Origin: Alphaproteobacteria bacterium
Lineage (GTDB): Bacteria; Pseudomonadota; Alphaproteobacteria; Geminicoccales; Geminicoccaceae
Assembly (NCBI GenBank): GCA_026982705.1
Contig: JALSGP010000033.1
Location: forward strand, 186,001-250,000
Reading direction: 5' to 3'
DNA length: 64,000 nt
The notes below the pieces were generated by a model. It worked only from the letters and a program-made list of their open reading frames with translations, was not told where the DNA came from and searched no databases. The position numbers were made by a program, and so were the translations under genes. Numbering within the stretch: position 1 is the first letter of the stretch; each line of letters begins with the position of its first letter. This document shows positions 46,138 to 53,708 of this stretch, piece by piece.

Positions 46138-48141
46138 GTGTTCCGCCGGCTGCTGGTGGCCAACCGCGGCGAGATCGCCTGCCGCATCCTCCGCGCCTGC
46201 CGCCGCCTCGGCATCGAGACGGTGGCGGTCCACTCCGAGGCGGACCGCGACGCCCTCCACGTCCACCTCGCGGATCTCGCCGTGCCCATCGGTCCCGCCC
46301 CGGCCCGCGACAGCTATCTGCGCGGCGACCACATCCTCGAGGCGGCGCGCCGGACCGGTGCCGAGGCGATCCATCCCGGCTACGGTTTCCTCGCCGAGAA
46401 CGCCGCCTTCGCCCGGGCGGTGCGGGAGGCCGGGCTGGTCTTCGTGGGGCCGTCGCCGGAGACGATGGAGGTGCTGGGGGACAAGGAGCGGGCCAAGCGC
46501 CTCGCCCGCGAGGCCGGCGTGCCCACCGTGCCCGGCGTCGAGGGACCGCCGGAGGTGCTGCGGCGGGCGGCAGGCGAACTGGAGCCGCCCCTCCTGGTCA
46601 AGGCGGCGGCGGGCGGCGGCGGCCGCGGCATGCGGCGGGTCGAGCGGCCGGAGGAGCTTGCGGCGGCACTGGCGGCGGCGGCGCGGGAGGCGGAATCGGC
46701 CTTCGGCGACGGCCGCCTCCTCGTCGAGCGCTGGATCGCGCGGCCGCGTCACGTGGAGGTCCAGGTCTTCGGCGACCGTCACGGTCGGGTGGTGCATCTG
46801 TTCGAGCGCGACTGCACCCTCCAGCGCCGTCACCAGAAGATCCTGGAGGAGGCGCCAGCCCCGGCCCTCGACGGGGCGGTGCGTCGCGCCCTCCACGAGG
46901 CGGCACTCCGCCTCGCCCGCGCCGCCGGCTACGCCAACGCCGGCACCGTCGAGTTCCTGGTGGAGCCGGACGGCCGCTTCTGGTTCATCGAGGCCAACAC
47001 CCGCCTGCAGGTGGAGCATCCGGTGACGGAGGAGGTGACCGGGCTCGATCTCGTGGAATGGCAACTGCGGGTGGCCGCCGGCGAGCCGCTGCCCCGCCGC
47101 CAGGAGGACATCGCGCTCGAGGGCCACGCCATCGAGGCGCGGCTGTGTGCCGAGGACCCGGCCCGCGGCTTCCTCCCCTCCACCGGCCGCCTCGCCGTCC
47201 TCGAGCTCGACGGTTCGGTGCGGATCGAGAGCGGCGTGCGGGCGGGCGACGAGATCACCGCCCACTACGATTCGATGATCGCCAAGCTCGTCGCCCACGG
47301 ACCGGACCGCGAGACGGCCCGCCGGCGGCTGTGGACGGCGCTCCGGCGCAGCCGGATCCGCGGCATCGCCACCAACCGCCAGCTTTTGGTGCGCCTGCTC
47401 GCGGCGGAGGCCTTCCGCAGCGTCGCCGTCCACACCCGCTGGCTGGACGAGACGCTGATGGATCACGTGCGCGCGGCGGACCCGGAGGCGCTGGCGCCGT
47501 GGGCGGTCTTCGCCGCCCTCGCCCACCGTCTCGCGACGCCAGAAGTCCCGCCCTGGTGCGAGCCCCCGAGTCCCTGGAACCTCCGCGACGGCTTCCGCCC
47601 CGGTCTCCCCGCCCGCCAGAGTTTCGTCTTCGAACGGACCGGCCGACCGCTGGCGCTGGCCGCCACCGCCACGGCGGAAGGCGTCTGGCGGGTGTGGGCG
47701 CAGGACCGGCCCGGGGAGGTCCTCGCCGAGGGCCGGCCGCGGTGGGAGGCGGGGAACGTCGTCACGGTGGAGGGCCGCGATGGGACCGTCCGCCGCCTGC
47801 CGGCCTGGGTGGATGCCGAGGGGGTGGAGGTGGACGTGGACGGCGAGCGCCTCGTCCTGCCCTGGCTCGCCGCCCACGCGCGATCCGGAGAGGAGGAAGC
47901 GCGGGAGCATCTGGTGACGGCCCCGCTGCCCGGCCGGGTGGTACGGGTCATGGTGGAGGCCGGCGCCACGGTCCGCCGCGGCGAGACGGTGGTGGTGCTG
48001 GAGGCCATGAAGATGGAACAGCGTCTGAGCGCCCCCCGCGACGGCCGCATCGCCGCCGTGCGGGTCCGGGCGGGCGAACAGGTGCAGGAGGGACAGGTGC
48101 TGGTGGAACTCGCCGCCGCGGCCGGGGAGACGGAGACGTGA
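46138..48141 (+). CDS. mccA: methylcrotonoyl-CoA carboxylase, biotin carboxylase (alpha) subunit
   Basis: 667 residues. The N-terminal ~450 residues are biotin carboxylase (RRLLVANRGEIACRILRACR, VKAAAGGGGRGMRRV, IEANTRLQVEHPVTEEVTGL). A central region of ~120 residues is the BT domain that contacts the beta subunit. The C-terminal biotin carrier domain has EAMKMEQRL with the biotinylated Lys at 625. It carboxylates its own biotin using ATP and bicarbonate and serves mccB. A GTG start lies 3 bp after the hydratase stop; the stop overlaps the lyase gene (GTGA). Biotinylation links it to biotin supply (bioY lies at 2.3 kb). Confidence 0.97.
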   Translation: MFRRLLVANRGEIACRILRACRRLGIETVAVHSEADRDALHVHLADLAVPIGPAPARDSYLRGDHILEAARRTGAEAIHPGYGFLAENAAFARAVREAGLVFVGPSPETMEVLGDKERAKRLAREAGVPTVPGVEGPPEVLRRAAGELEPPLLVKAAAGGGGRGMRRVERPEELAAALAAAAREAESAFGDGRLLVERWIARPRHVEVQVFGDRHGRVVHLFERDCTLQRRHQKILEEAPAPALDGAVRRALHEAALRLARAAGYANAGTVEFLVEPDGRFWFIEANTRLQVEHPVTEEVTGLDLVEWQLRVAAGEPLPRRQEDIALEGHAIEARLCAEDPARGFLPSTGRLAVLELDGSVRIESGVRAGDEITAHYDSMIAKLVAHGPDRETARRRLWTALRRSRIRGIATNRQLLVRLLAAEAFRSVAVHTRWLDETLMDHVRAADPEALAPWAVFAALAHRLATPEVPPWCEPPSPWNLRDGFRPGLPARQSFVFERTGRPLALAATATAEGVWRVWAQDRPGEVLAEGRPRWEAGNVVTVEGRDGTVRRLPAWVDAEGVEVDVDGERLVLPWLAAHARSGEEEAREHLVTAPLPGRVVRVMVEAGATVRRGETVVVLEAMKMEQRLSAPRDGRIAAVRVRAGEQVQEGQVLVELAAAAGETET

Positions 48142-49073
48142 GGGAGGATCCGCTGGCGGGGCTGCCGGATTCGGTGGAGATCGTGGAGGTGGGCCCGCGC
48201 GACGGGCTCCAGAACGAGCGGGCGTCCCTGCCGGTGGAGGCGCGGGTGGAACTGGTGCGGCGGCTTGCGGCCGCCGGCCTCCGCCGCATCGAGGCGGGGG
48301 CCTTCGTCTCGCCGAAATGGGTGCCACAGATGGCGGCCTCCGACGAGCTGTTCCGGCGTCTCGCCGGCCTGCCGGAACTCGCGGGGGTGCGGCTTTCGGC
48401 ACTGGTGCCCAACGCCCGCGGTCTCGAGCGGGCCCGCGAGGCGGGGGTGACGGAGATCGCCGTCTTCGGCGCCGCCTCCGAGACCTTCTCCCACCGCAAT
48501 CTCAACGCCTCCATCGCCGAGTCGCTGGCGCGCTTCCGCGAGCTGGTGGCGGCGGCCCGCGATCTGGGCCTGCGGGTGCGCGGCTACGTCTCCTGCATCG
48601 CCGGCTGCCCCTACGAGGGGGACGTGCCCACGGCCCGCGTGGTGGAGGTGGCGGGCGCCCTGTACGATATGGGCTGCGCCGAGATCGCGCTGGGGGACAC
48701 CATCGGCACGGGCACGCCCCGCCACATCGCGCGGGTGGTGCGGGCCTGCGCCGGTCGGGTGCCGGTGGCCCGTCTCGCCCTCCACCTCCACGACACCTAC
48801 GGTCAGGCCCTCGCCAACGCCCTCGCCGGACTCGAATGCGGCGTGCGCGTCCTCGATGCCGCCGTGGGCGGTCTCGGCGGCTGTCCCTATGCGCCGGGCG
48901 CCTCCGGCAATCTCGCCACCGAGGATCTGGTCTACATGCTGGAGGGCTCGGGGGTGCGCACCGGCGTCGACCTCGACGCGTTGGTGGAGACCGCCCGCTG
49001 GATCTGCGGACGGGTGGGTCGGACGCCCACCGCCCGCGTCACCCTCGCCCGCACCGCCGCCTGCGCCCGTTAA
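48138..49073 (+). CDS. hydroxymethylglutaryl-CoA lyase
   Basis: 311 residues. It cleaves HMG-CoA to acetyl-CoA and acetoacetate, the last step of leucine breakdown. VEIVEVGPRDGLQNERASLP is the HMGL-like start with catalytic Arg-Asp; GGLGGCPYAPGASGNLATED is the family signature containing the reactive cysteine; LALHLHDTYGQALANALAGL carries the metal-binding His residues. The GTG overlaps the mccA stop by 4 bp. It closes the operon; the stop is followed by 56 bp and the small CYRTLAD gene. Confidence 0.96.
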   Translation: MREDPLAGLPDSVEIVEVGPRDGLQNERASLPVEARVELVRRLAAAGLRRIEAGAFVSPKWVPQMAASDELFRRLAGLPELAGVRLSALVPNARGLERAREAGVTEIAVFGAASETFSHRNLNASIAESLARFRELVAAARDLGLRVRGYVSCIAGCPYEGDVPTARVVEVAGALYDMGCAEIALGDTIGTGTPRHIARVVRACAGRVPVARLALHLHDTYGQALANALAGLECGVRVLDAAVGGLGGCPYAPGASGNLATEDLVYMLEGSGVRTGVDLDALVETARWICGRVGRTPTARVTLARTAACAR

Positions 49074-49129
49074 CCGGATCTTGGCATCCCGGTGCCATCC
49101 TCGCCGGCGGCGCGGCCGGGAGAACGCCC

Positions 49130-49378
49130 GTGCGGGGAACGCGCAGGGACGTGCTGAGGCTGACGGTGGCGGCGGCGGTCGGGATGCCCACCGCCCGCGT
49201 CTGGTGCTACCGTACGCTGGCCGACATCACCTGCTATCCGCGCCCCGATCCCGAGCATCCGGATCTGCTGGTCGGGACCGATCCGCCGCCGGTGCGACGG
49301 CGGGCCGCGCCGGCGCGACCGCCCGGGCCGCGGGGACCCATGCGCCTTCCGGGCGAACGTGATACGAAATCGGATTGA
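49130..49378 (+). CDS. small hypothetical protein with a [11 protein letters not shown] motif
   Basis: 82 residues. The useful part is a single segment, [22 protein letters not shown], followed by a Pro/Arg-rich low-complexity tail. I recall short alphaproteobacterial proteins, often lipoprotein-like, that share a CYRxLAxxxCxxxPxP block. The hydrophobic run [14 protein letters not shown] might be a weak membrane or signal segment, but no lipobox is obvious. GTG 49130 has GGGAGA eight bases before; a GTG at 49151 is possible. Function unknown. Its last 20 bp overlap the left arm of the dyad that precedes paaA. Confidence 0.5.
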   Translation: MRGTRRDVLRLTVAAAVGMPTARVWCYRTLADITCYPRPDPEHPDLLVGTDPPPVRRRAAPARPPGPRGPMRLPGERDTKSD

Positions 49379-49403
49379 AACCCGATCGATTCTGTATCAT
49401 ATT
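49356..49403. promoter_or_regulatory. long inverted repeat over the paaA promoter, candidate Paa-type operator
   Basis: Left arm AACGTGATACGAAATCG (49356-49372) and the reverse complement of the right arm, AATATGATACAGAATCG (49403 back to 49387), agree at 13 of 17 bases. Each arm resembles the E. coli PaaX box (consensus as I remember it WWTRTGATTCGYGWT); the right arm fits 11 of 15. The arms flank and overlap a good promoter, so binding would repress paaABCD. No regulator of that kind is encoded in the window. Confidence 0.55.
49375..49403 (+). promoter_or_regulatory. candidate sigma-70 promoter of paaABCD
   Basis: TTGAAA (49375-49380, five of six matches) and CATATT (49398-49403, four of six) with a 17-bp spacer lie in an unusually AT-rich patch. 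The paaA ATG follows 40 bp after the -10, behind the ribosome site GGGGAGGG. Confidence 0.55.
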
Positions 49404-49442
49404 CCGGCCGTCGGCCGACGGGGCCACGTGGGGAGGGTCTCC

Positions 49443-50447
49443 ATGTACACGCAGGGTCTCGATCTGGTATCCGGGGGCGGGAAGCCCGAAGCGCCCAAGA
49501 GCGAGGAGGAGGCGCGGCTCGAGGCGGAGTTCCAGAAGAAGATCGACGCCGAGATCCGCATCGAGCCCACCGACTGGATGCCGGAGGGCTATCGCCGCAC
49601 GCTGATCCGGCAGATCAGCCAGCACGCCCATTCGGAGATCGTGGGCATGCTGCCGGAGGGCAACTGGGTGACGCGGGCGCCGACGCTGCGGCGCAAGGCC
49701 ATTCTGCTGGCCAAGATCCAGGACGAGGCAGGGCACGGCCTGTATCTCTATTCCGCCTGCGAGACGCTCGGCGTCGACCGTCACGAGCTCTACGAGCAAC
49801 TCCTCGCCGGCAAGGCGAAGTATTCGTCCATCTTCAACTATCCCACCCTCACCTGGGCGGACATCGGCATCATCGGCTGGCTGGTGGACGGCGCCGCCAT
49901 CATGAACCAGGTGCCGCTCCAGCGCTGTTCCTACGGCCCCTACGCGCGGGCCATGATCCGCATCTGCAAGGAGGAGAGCTTCCACCAGCGCCAGGGCTAC
50001 GAGCTGTGCATGGCGCTGGCCGAGGGCAGTCCGGAACAGCGGCGCATGCTGCAGGACGCCCTCGACCGGTGGTGGTGGCCGATCCTGATGATGTTCGGTC
50101 CGCCGGACAAGGACTCCTGGCACACCGCCCAGAGCATGAAGTGGAAGATCAAGCGCTTCACCAACGACGAGCTGCGGCAGAAGTTCGTCGATGCCGTGGT
50201 GCCCCAGGCCGAGCGGCTCGGGCTCCGGATCCCGGATCCCCATCTCAGGTGGAACCCCGAGCGGGGTCACTACGATTTCGGCGAGGTGCCGTGGGACGAG
50301 TTCTGGCGGGTGATCAAGGGCGACGGGCCCTGCAACCGTCAGCGTCTCGAACAGCGCCGGCGGGCCTGGGAGGAAGGCCGCTGGGTGCGCGAGGCGGCGC
50401 TGGCCCACGCCGAGAAGCGCCGGCGCCGGCAGTCGGAAGCCGCCTGA
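49443..50447 (+). CDS. paaA: 1,2-phenylacetyl-CoA epoxidase, catalytic subunit A
   Basis: 334 residues. PaaA carries the di-iron site that epoxidises the ring of phenylacetyl-CoA, working as PaaABC(D)E. The carboxylate/His ligand motifs of the bacterial multicomponent monooxygenase fold are visible in [20 protein letters not shown] (about residues 93-112, E-x2-H) and [16 protein letters not shown] (about 176-191, E-x2-H). [19 protein letters not shown] is the family start. The ATG at 49443 follows GGGGAGGG. PaaB, PaaC and PaaD follow at 16, 12 and 16 bp. Confidence 0.97.
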   Translation: MYTQGLDLVSGGGKPEAPKSEEEARLEAEFQKKIDAEIRIEPTDWMPEGYRRTLIRQISQHAHSEIVGMLPEGNWVTRAPTLRRKAILLAKIQDEAGHGLYLYSACETLGVDRHELYEQLLAGKAKYSSIFNYPTLTWADIGIIGWLVDGAAIMNQVPLQRCSYGPYARAMIRICKEESFHQRQGYELCMALAEGSPEQRRMLQDALDRWWWPILMMFGPPDKDSWHTAQSMKWKIKRFTNDELRQKFVDAVVPQAERLGLRIPDPHLRWNPERGHYDFGEVPWDEFWRVIKGDGPCNRQRLEQRRRAWEEGRWVREAALAHAEKRRRRQSEAA

Positions 50448-50463
50448 GTCGGGGAGGCATGCC

Positions 50464-50742
50464 ATGAAGGGATGGCCGCTCTACGAGGTCTTCATCCGTC
50501 CGCGCAACGGCGTCGCCCACCGCCACGTGGGCAGCCTGCACGCCCCCGATCCCGAGATGGCCCTGGAGCTCGCCCGCGATCTCTACTGCCGGCGGGGCGA
50601 GGGCAGCAGCATCTGGGTGGTGCCGGCCTCCGCCATCACCGCCTCGAGACCGGAGGACAAGGACTTCCTGTTCGAGCCCCTCGAGAAGGAATACCGGCAC
50701 CCGAGCCACTATCGGATCCCGCCCGACGTCAAGAACATGTGA
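50464..50742 (+). CDS. paaB: 1,2-phenylacetyl-CoA epoxidase, subunit B
   Basis: 92 residues, the normal size of PaaB, a small non-catalytic subunit that helps hold the complex together. YEVFIRPRNGVAHRHVGSLH, YCRRGEGSSIWVVPASAI and ASRPEDKDFLFEPLEKEYRH are conserved in the family. GGGGAGG lies nine bases before the ATG. It fits between paaA and paaC in the usual order. Confidence 0.96.
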   Translation: MKGWPLYEVFIRPRNGVAHRHVGSLHAPDPEMALELARDLYCRRGEGSSIWVVPASAITASRPEDKDFLFEPLEKEYRHPSHYRIPPDVKNM

Positions 50743-50754
50743 GGGGAGGGGGCC

Positions 50755-51516
50755 ATGGAGGTGCGCGACGCGCTGTTCGAATACGTCCTCCGCCTCGGCG
50801 ACAACGCCCTGATCCTGGGCCAGCGGCTGTCGGAGCTGGTGGGCCGGGCGCCGGAGCTCGAGGAGGAGATGGCGCTGGTCAACATCGCCCTCGACTACAT
50901 CGGCCAGGCGCGCATGCTGCTCACCTATGCCGGCGAGATCGAGGGCAAGGGCCGCGACGAGGACCAGCTCGCCTATCTGCGCGACGTCCTCGACTTCCGC
51001 AACGTGCTGCTGGTGGAACAGCCCAACGGCGACTTCGCGCACACCATCGCTCGACTGTTCCTGATCAGCGCCTTCAACGAGCAGCTCTACGGCCGGCTGG
51101 TGCGCTCGCGGGATGGCCGGCTCGCCGAGATCGCCGAGAAGGCCCTCAAGGAGGTGCGCTACCATGTCCGCCACAGCGGCGAATGGGTGATCCGCCTCGG
51201 CGACGGCACCGAGGAGAGCCACCGGCGTATGCAGAAGGCGCTGGACGATCTCTGGATGTACACCGGCGAGCTGTTCACGCCGGACGAGATCGACCGGGTG
51301 ATGGCGGAGGAGGGCATCGGTCCCGATCTGCCGGCCCTGAAGCCGCTCTGGGACGAGCGGGTGGACGCGGTGCTGCGGGAGGCCGGACTCGAGCGGCCGG
51401 CGGACGGGTGGATGCCCACCGGCGGCAAGGACGGCCGCATGCACAGCGAGCATCTCGGCCATCTCCTCGCCGAGATGCAGTTCCTCCAGCGGGCCTATCC
51501 GGGCCTGAGATGGTAG
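50755..51516 (+). CDS. paaC: 1,2-phenylacetyl-CoA epoxidase, subunit C
   Basis: 253 residues. PaaC is a structural partner of PaaA with the same ferritin-like fold but without the di-iron site. FEYVLRLGDNALILGQRLSE, EMALVNIALDYIGQARMLLT and VRYHVRHSGEWVIRLGDGTE are diagnostic; QFLQRAYPGLRW is the C-terminal end. GAGGGGAGGGG precedes the ATG. Confidence 0.96.
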   Translation: MEVRDALFEYVLRLGDNALILGQRLSELVGRAPELEEEMALVNIALDYIGQARMLLTYAGEIEGKGRDEDQLAYLRDVLDFRNVLLVEQPNGDFAHTIARLFLISAFNEQLYGRLVRSRDGRLAEIAEKALKEVRYHVRHSGEWVIRLGDGTEESHRRMQKALDDLWMYTGELFTPDEIDRVMAEEGIGPDLPALKPLWDERVDAVLREAGLERPADGWMPTGGKDGRMHSEHLGHLLAEMQFLQRAYPGLRW

Positions 51517-51532
51517 TCGGGGAGACGGCGCC

Positions 51533-52036
51533 GTGAGCGTCGAGGTGCGCGATCCGGAGCTCGATCGCATCCGCGAGGTGCTGGCCGGGGTGGAGGATCC
51601 GGAAATCCCGCAGCTCTCGGTGGTGGACCTCGGGATCGTGCGGGAGGTGCGGCGCGGCGAGGACGGCACGCCGGTGGTGCGGATCACGCCCACCTACAGC
51701 GGCTGTCCCGCCACCGCCCTCATCGAGGCCGAGATCCGGCGCGCCCTCGACGCCGCGGGCTTCGCCGGCGCCCGCATCGAGACGGTGCTCCATCCGCCCT
51801 GGACCACCGACTGGATCACCGAGACGGGGCGGCGCAAGCTGCGGGAGGCGGGCATCGCTCCGCCGGCGCCGGGCGAACGGCGCGGCGCCCTCTTCGGGCG
51901 GGCGCCGGAGGTGGCCTGTCCGCGCTGCGGTTCCACCGACACCGAACGGATCTCCGAGTTCGGCTCCACCCCCTGCAAGGCCCTCTGGCGCTGCCGCATC
52001 TGCCGCGAGCCCTTCGAATACTTCAAGTGCCTGTGA
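51533..52036 (+). CDS. paaD: phenylacetate degradation protein PaaD (DUF59 plus zinc ribbon)
   Basis: 167 residues. The DUF59 domain (EDPEIPQLSVVDLGIVREV; TYSGCPATALIEAEIRRALD) is followed by a C-terminal zinc ribbon with four CxxC cysteines (ACPRCGSTDTERISEFGSTP, WRCRICREPFEYFKCL). PaaD is thought to help assemble or mature the Fe-S cluster of the reductase PaaE. paaE itself does not follow: the next gene is on the other strand. GGGGAGACGG precedes the GTG. It is related to SufT (29.0 kb) but has the added ribbon. Confidence 0.95.
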   Translation: MSVEVRDPELDRIREVLAGVEDPEIPQLSVVDLGIVREVRRGEDGTPVVRITPTYSGCPATALIEAEIRRALDAAGFAGARIETVLHPPWTTDWITETGRRKLREAGIAPPAPGERRGALFGRAPEVACPRCGSTDTERISEFGSTPCKALWRCRICREPFEYFKCL

Positions 52037-52115
52037 GATCCCACCGGGTGCGCGACCGCCACCGCGACGGCGGCGTGCCGGAACCGCGGCGGCCCCTCAC
52101 CCACCGGAAGGGCCT

Positions 52116-52514
52116 TCAGTAGCCGCCCCCCATCATGCCGGGGCCGCCCATGCCGCCGCTCATGACCGCCATCATCCCGATGCCGAAGAACACGCCCAGC
52201 AGGCTGACGATCACCCAGACGAGATTGAAGATGCCCGAGATCATGAAGAAGGTCTTGAGCTTGCCGAGGGCGCGCTCGAAGGCCTCGCGACGGCCGCTGC
52301 CGAGCTGGACCTCCTCCACCGCGCCCGCCGCCTGGTAGAGGACCACGCCGGCCCAGATGGGCAGCCAGGCCACCAGGATTCCCCAGATGGTGAGAATCGT
52401 CACCACACCGCCCAGGATCAGCATGACGGCCAGGAACTTCATCCAGCCCTTGGCCTGGTAGAGGGGGATCGCCAGATCCTTGACGATCCGGGCCTCGCCG
52501 TCGGTTTCGGTCAT
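52116..52514 (-). CDS. small integral membrane protein, DUF5362-like
   Basis: 132 residues with about three hydrophobic segments (KFLAVMLILGGVVTILTIWG, ILVAWLPIWAGVVLYQAA and a third in FFMISGIFNLVWVIVSLLG) separated by a charged loop (GSGRREAFERALGKLKTF). The end is glycine/methionine-rich (GGMGGPGMMGGG). The layout matches my recollection of DUF5362 membrane proteins, of unknown function. It is convergent with paaD, 79 bp away, and has no operon partner downstream. The start ATG is the only good candidate. Confidence 0.75.
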   Translation of the reverse strand: MTETDGEARIVKDLAIPLYQAKGWMKFLAVMLILGGVVTILTIWGILVAWLPIWAGVVLYQAAGAVEEVQLGSGRREAFERALGKLKTFFMISGIFNLVWVIVSLLGVFFGIGMMAVMSGGMGGPGMMGGGY

Positions 52515-53009
52515 CCGCCTGCCCTCGGCTCACGGGTTCCGTCCCTTCCTATGGCCCGACCGGCGGGGGCGAGGCAAAGCGCCAGCGGCCATCTCCGCCA
52601 CGCTCCGGTGCGGCGTGGCCGGCGGATCACGCCGGCCACGTCCGGGAACCGCCGTCGGGGCTGGTGACCGGCGCGATGCCGGGTGCGGTGCCTCGCTCGC
52701 CCCCCGTCCATACCTTGCCCACGGGCGGGGTCCCATAACGGAAGCCTTCCGCCGGCAGGCCCCGCCGTCCCGGACGAGGCCGGTGGCCAGCGTGTCCGCC
52801 GTGCGGCGGATCGGCCTCCGGCCCGGATCGAAGATCGCATGGTCGGATCTCCGGACAGCGCCCTCCGATGGCCGCCGGTGGCGGACATCGTGATCCCCCT
52901 TCCCTGGGGGCGGAGGCGATCCCTCTGACGGGGGCGAACCATGCCGGATCCCGTCGTGGGATCGCCGGAGGGCACCGGAGGTCCGCGCATGGCGGACGGG
53001 GAGGCGGAT
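52515..53009. other. 495-bp region without a convincing gene
   Basis: Open frames exist in several phases, but all give low-complexity Arg/Gly/Pro sequence and overlap one another, so I call none. The stretch holds a strong hairpin at 52614-52640 and several GC-rich repeats. It separates a convergent pair from the LDH2/RraA unit's 3' end. It might be a decayed gene or a structured RNA; I see no proof of either. Confidence 0.45.
52614..52640. repeat. 11-bp perfect inverted repeat with 5-bp loop
   Basis: CGTGGCCGGCG - GATCA - CGCCGGCCACG. The arms pair perfectly and make a very stable hairpin on either strand, inside the gene-free region and about 100 bp upstream of the DUF5362-like start. No T-run follows. 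It may stop transcription from a distance or be part of an RNA. Confidence 0.5.
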
Positions 53010-53708
53010 TCAGTGGATCTCCTCGGCGCGACGGAAGGCCTCGGCCAGCGCCTCGAGGGTGAGGGCGCCGCTGCGGGCGGCCTCCAGGATCGGCCGCTCC
53101 CTCCGCAGGCAGAGCTCGATGGCGTCGGGCAGGTCCTCCAGCAGCGCAACCGGGATCACCACCGCCCCGTGCCGGTCGGCGTGGATCACGTCGCCGTGGC
53201 GGACGGCCATGCCGTGGACGTTCACGTCGATGCCGAAGTCCACCACGTGGACGTGGGCGTGGCTCGGCCCCACCGAACCGGCGAGGAGCTGGAACTCGGG
53301 ATCCAGGGCGTCGAGATCGCGCACGGATCCGTCGGTGACGGCACCCATGCAGCCCAGCGCCCGGTGGACGGCACTGTTCACCTCGCCCCAGAAGGCGCCG
53401 AAGCCCGGGGTCGGATCGAGATCCTGGACCACCACCACCGTCGGGCCGGGCGCTTCCGCCACATAGGCGTAGTAGTCGAGCCGGCGGCGACGGCGCGCCT
53501 CCGGCGACAGGCCCGAGGGCTGGACGGCGCGGATGGTGGCGGTGCGGGCGAAGCCGCAGACGGCTCCCAGCGCCGGCTGGGCGCAGACGAAGGGGCGGGT
53601 GGTGAAGCCGTGGCCGCGGCGGGAGGGATCCAGCACCTCCAGCGCATTGCAGACGGTGGGAGTGTCGAAGGCGCGCAGATGTTCCAGAAGACGCGGGTCG
53701 ACGGTCAC
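53010..53708 (-). CDS. RraA family protein
   Basis: 232 residues. The RraA fold includes 4-hydroxy-4-methyl-2-oxoglutarate/oxaloacetate aldolases and inhibitors of RNase E. GAVTDGSVRDLDAL contains the Asp-x-x-x-Arg-Asp type metal and substrate residues, and VVDFGIDVNVHGMAVRHGDV with VIHADRHGAVVIP is the typical core. A catabolic aldolase-type role is more likely than RNase regulation because the gene is coupled to an LDH2-type dehydrogenase, but this is context inference. The GTG overlaps the dehydrogenase stop by 4 bp (GTGA). The sequence between residues ~66 and 110 is longer than in typical RraA. Confidence 0.85.
   Translation of the reverse strand: MTVDPRLLEHLRAFDTPTVCNALEVLDPSRRGHGFTTRPFVCAQPALGAVCGFARTATIRAVQPSGLSPEARRRRRLDYYAYVAEAPGPTVVVVQDLDPTPGFGAFWGEVNSAVHRALGCMGAVTDGSVRDLDALDPEFQLLAGSVGPSHAHVHVVDFGIDVNVHGMAVRHGDVIHADRHGAVVIPVALLEDLPDAIELCLRRERPILEAARSGALTLEALAEAFRRAEEIH

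Noticed and set aside
52511-53149. Overlapping minus-strand frames as a possible gene in the 52.5-53.0 kb gap
   Set aside because: Low-complexity Arg-rich translation, no ribosome site and no recognisable motif.
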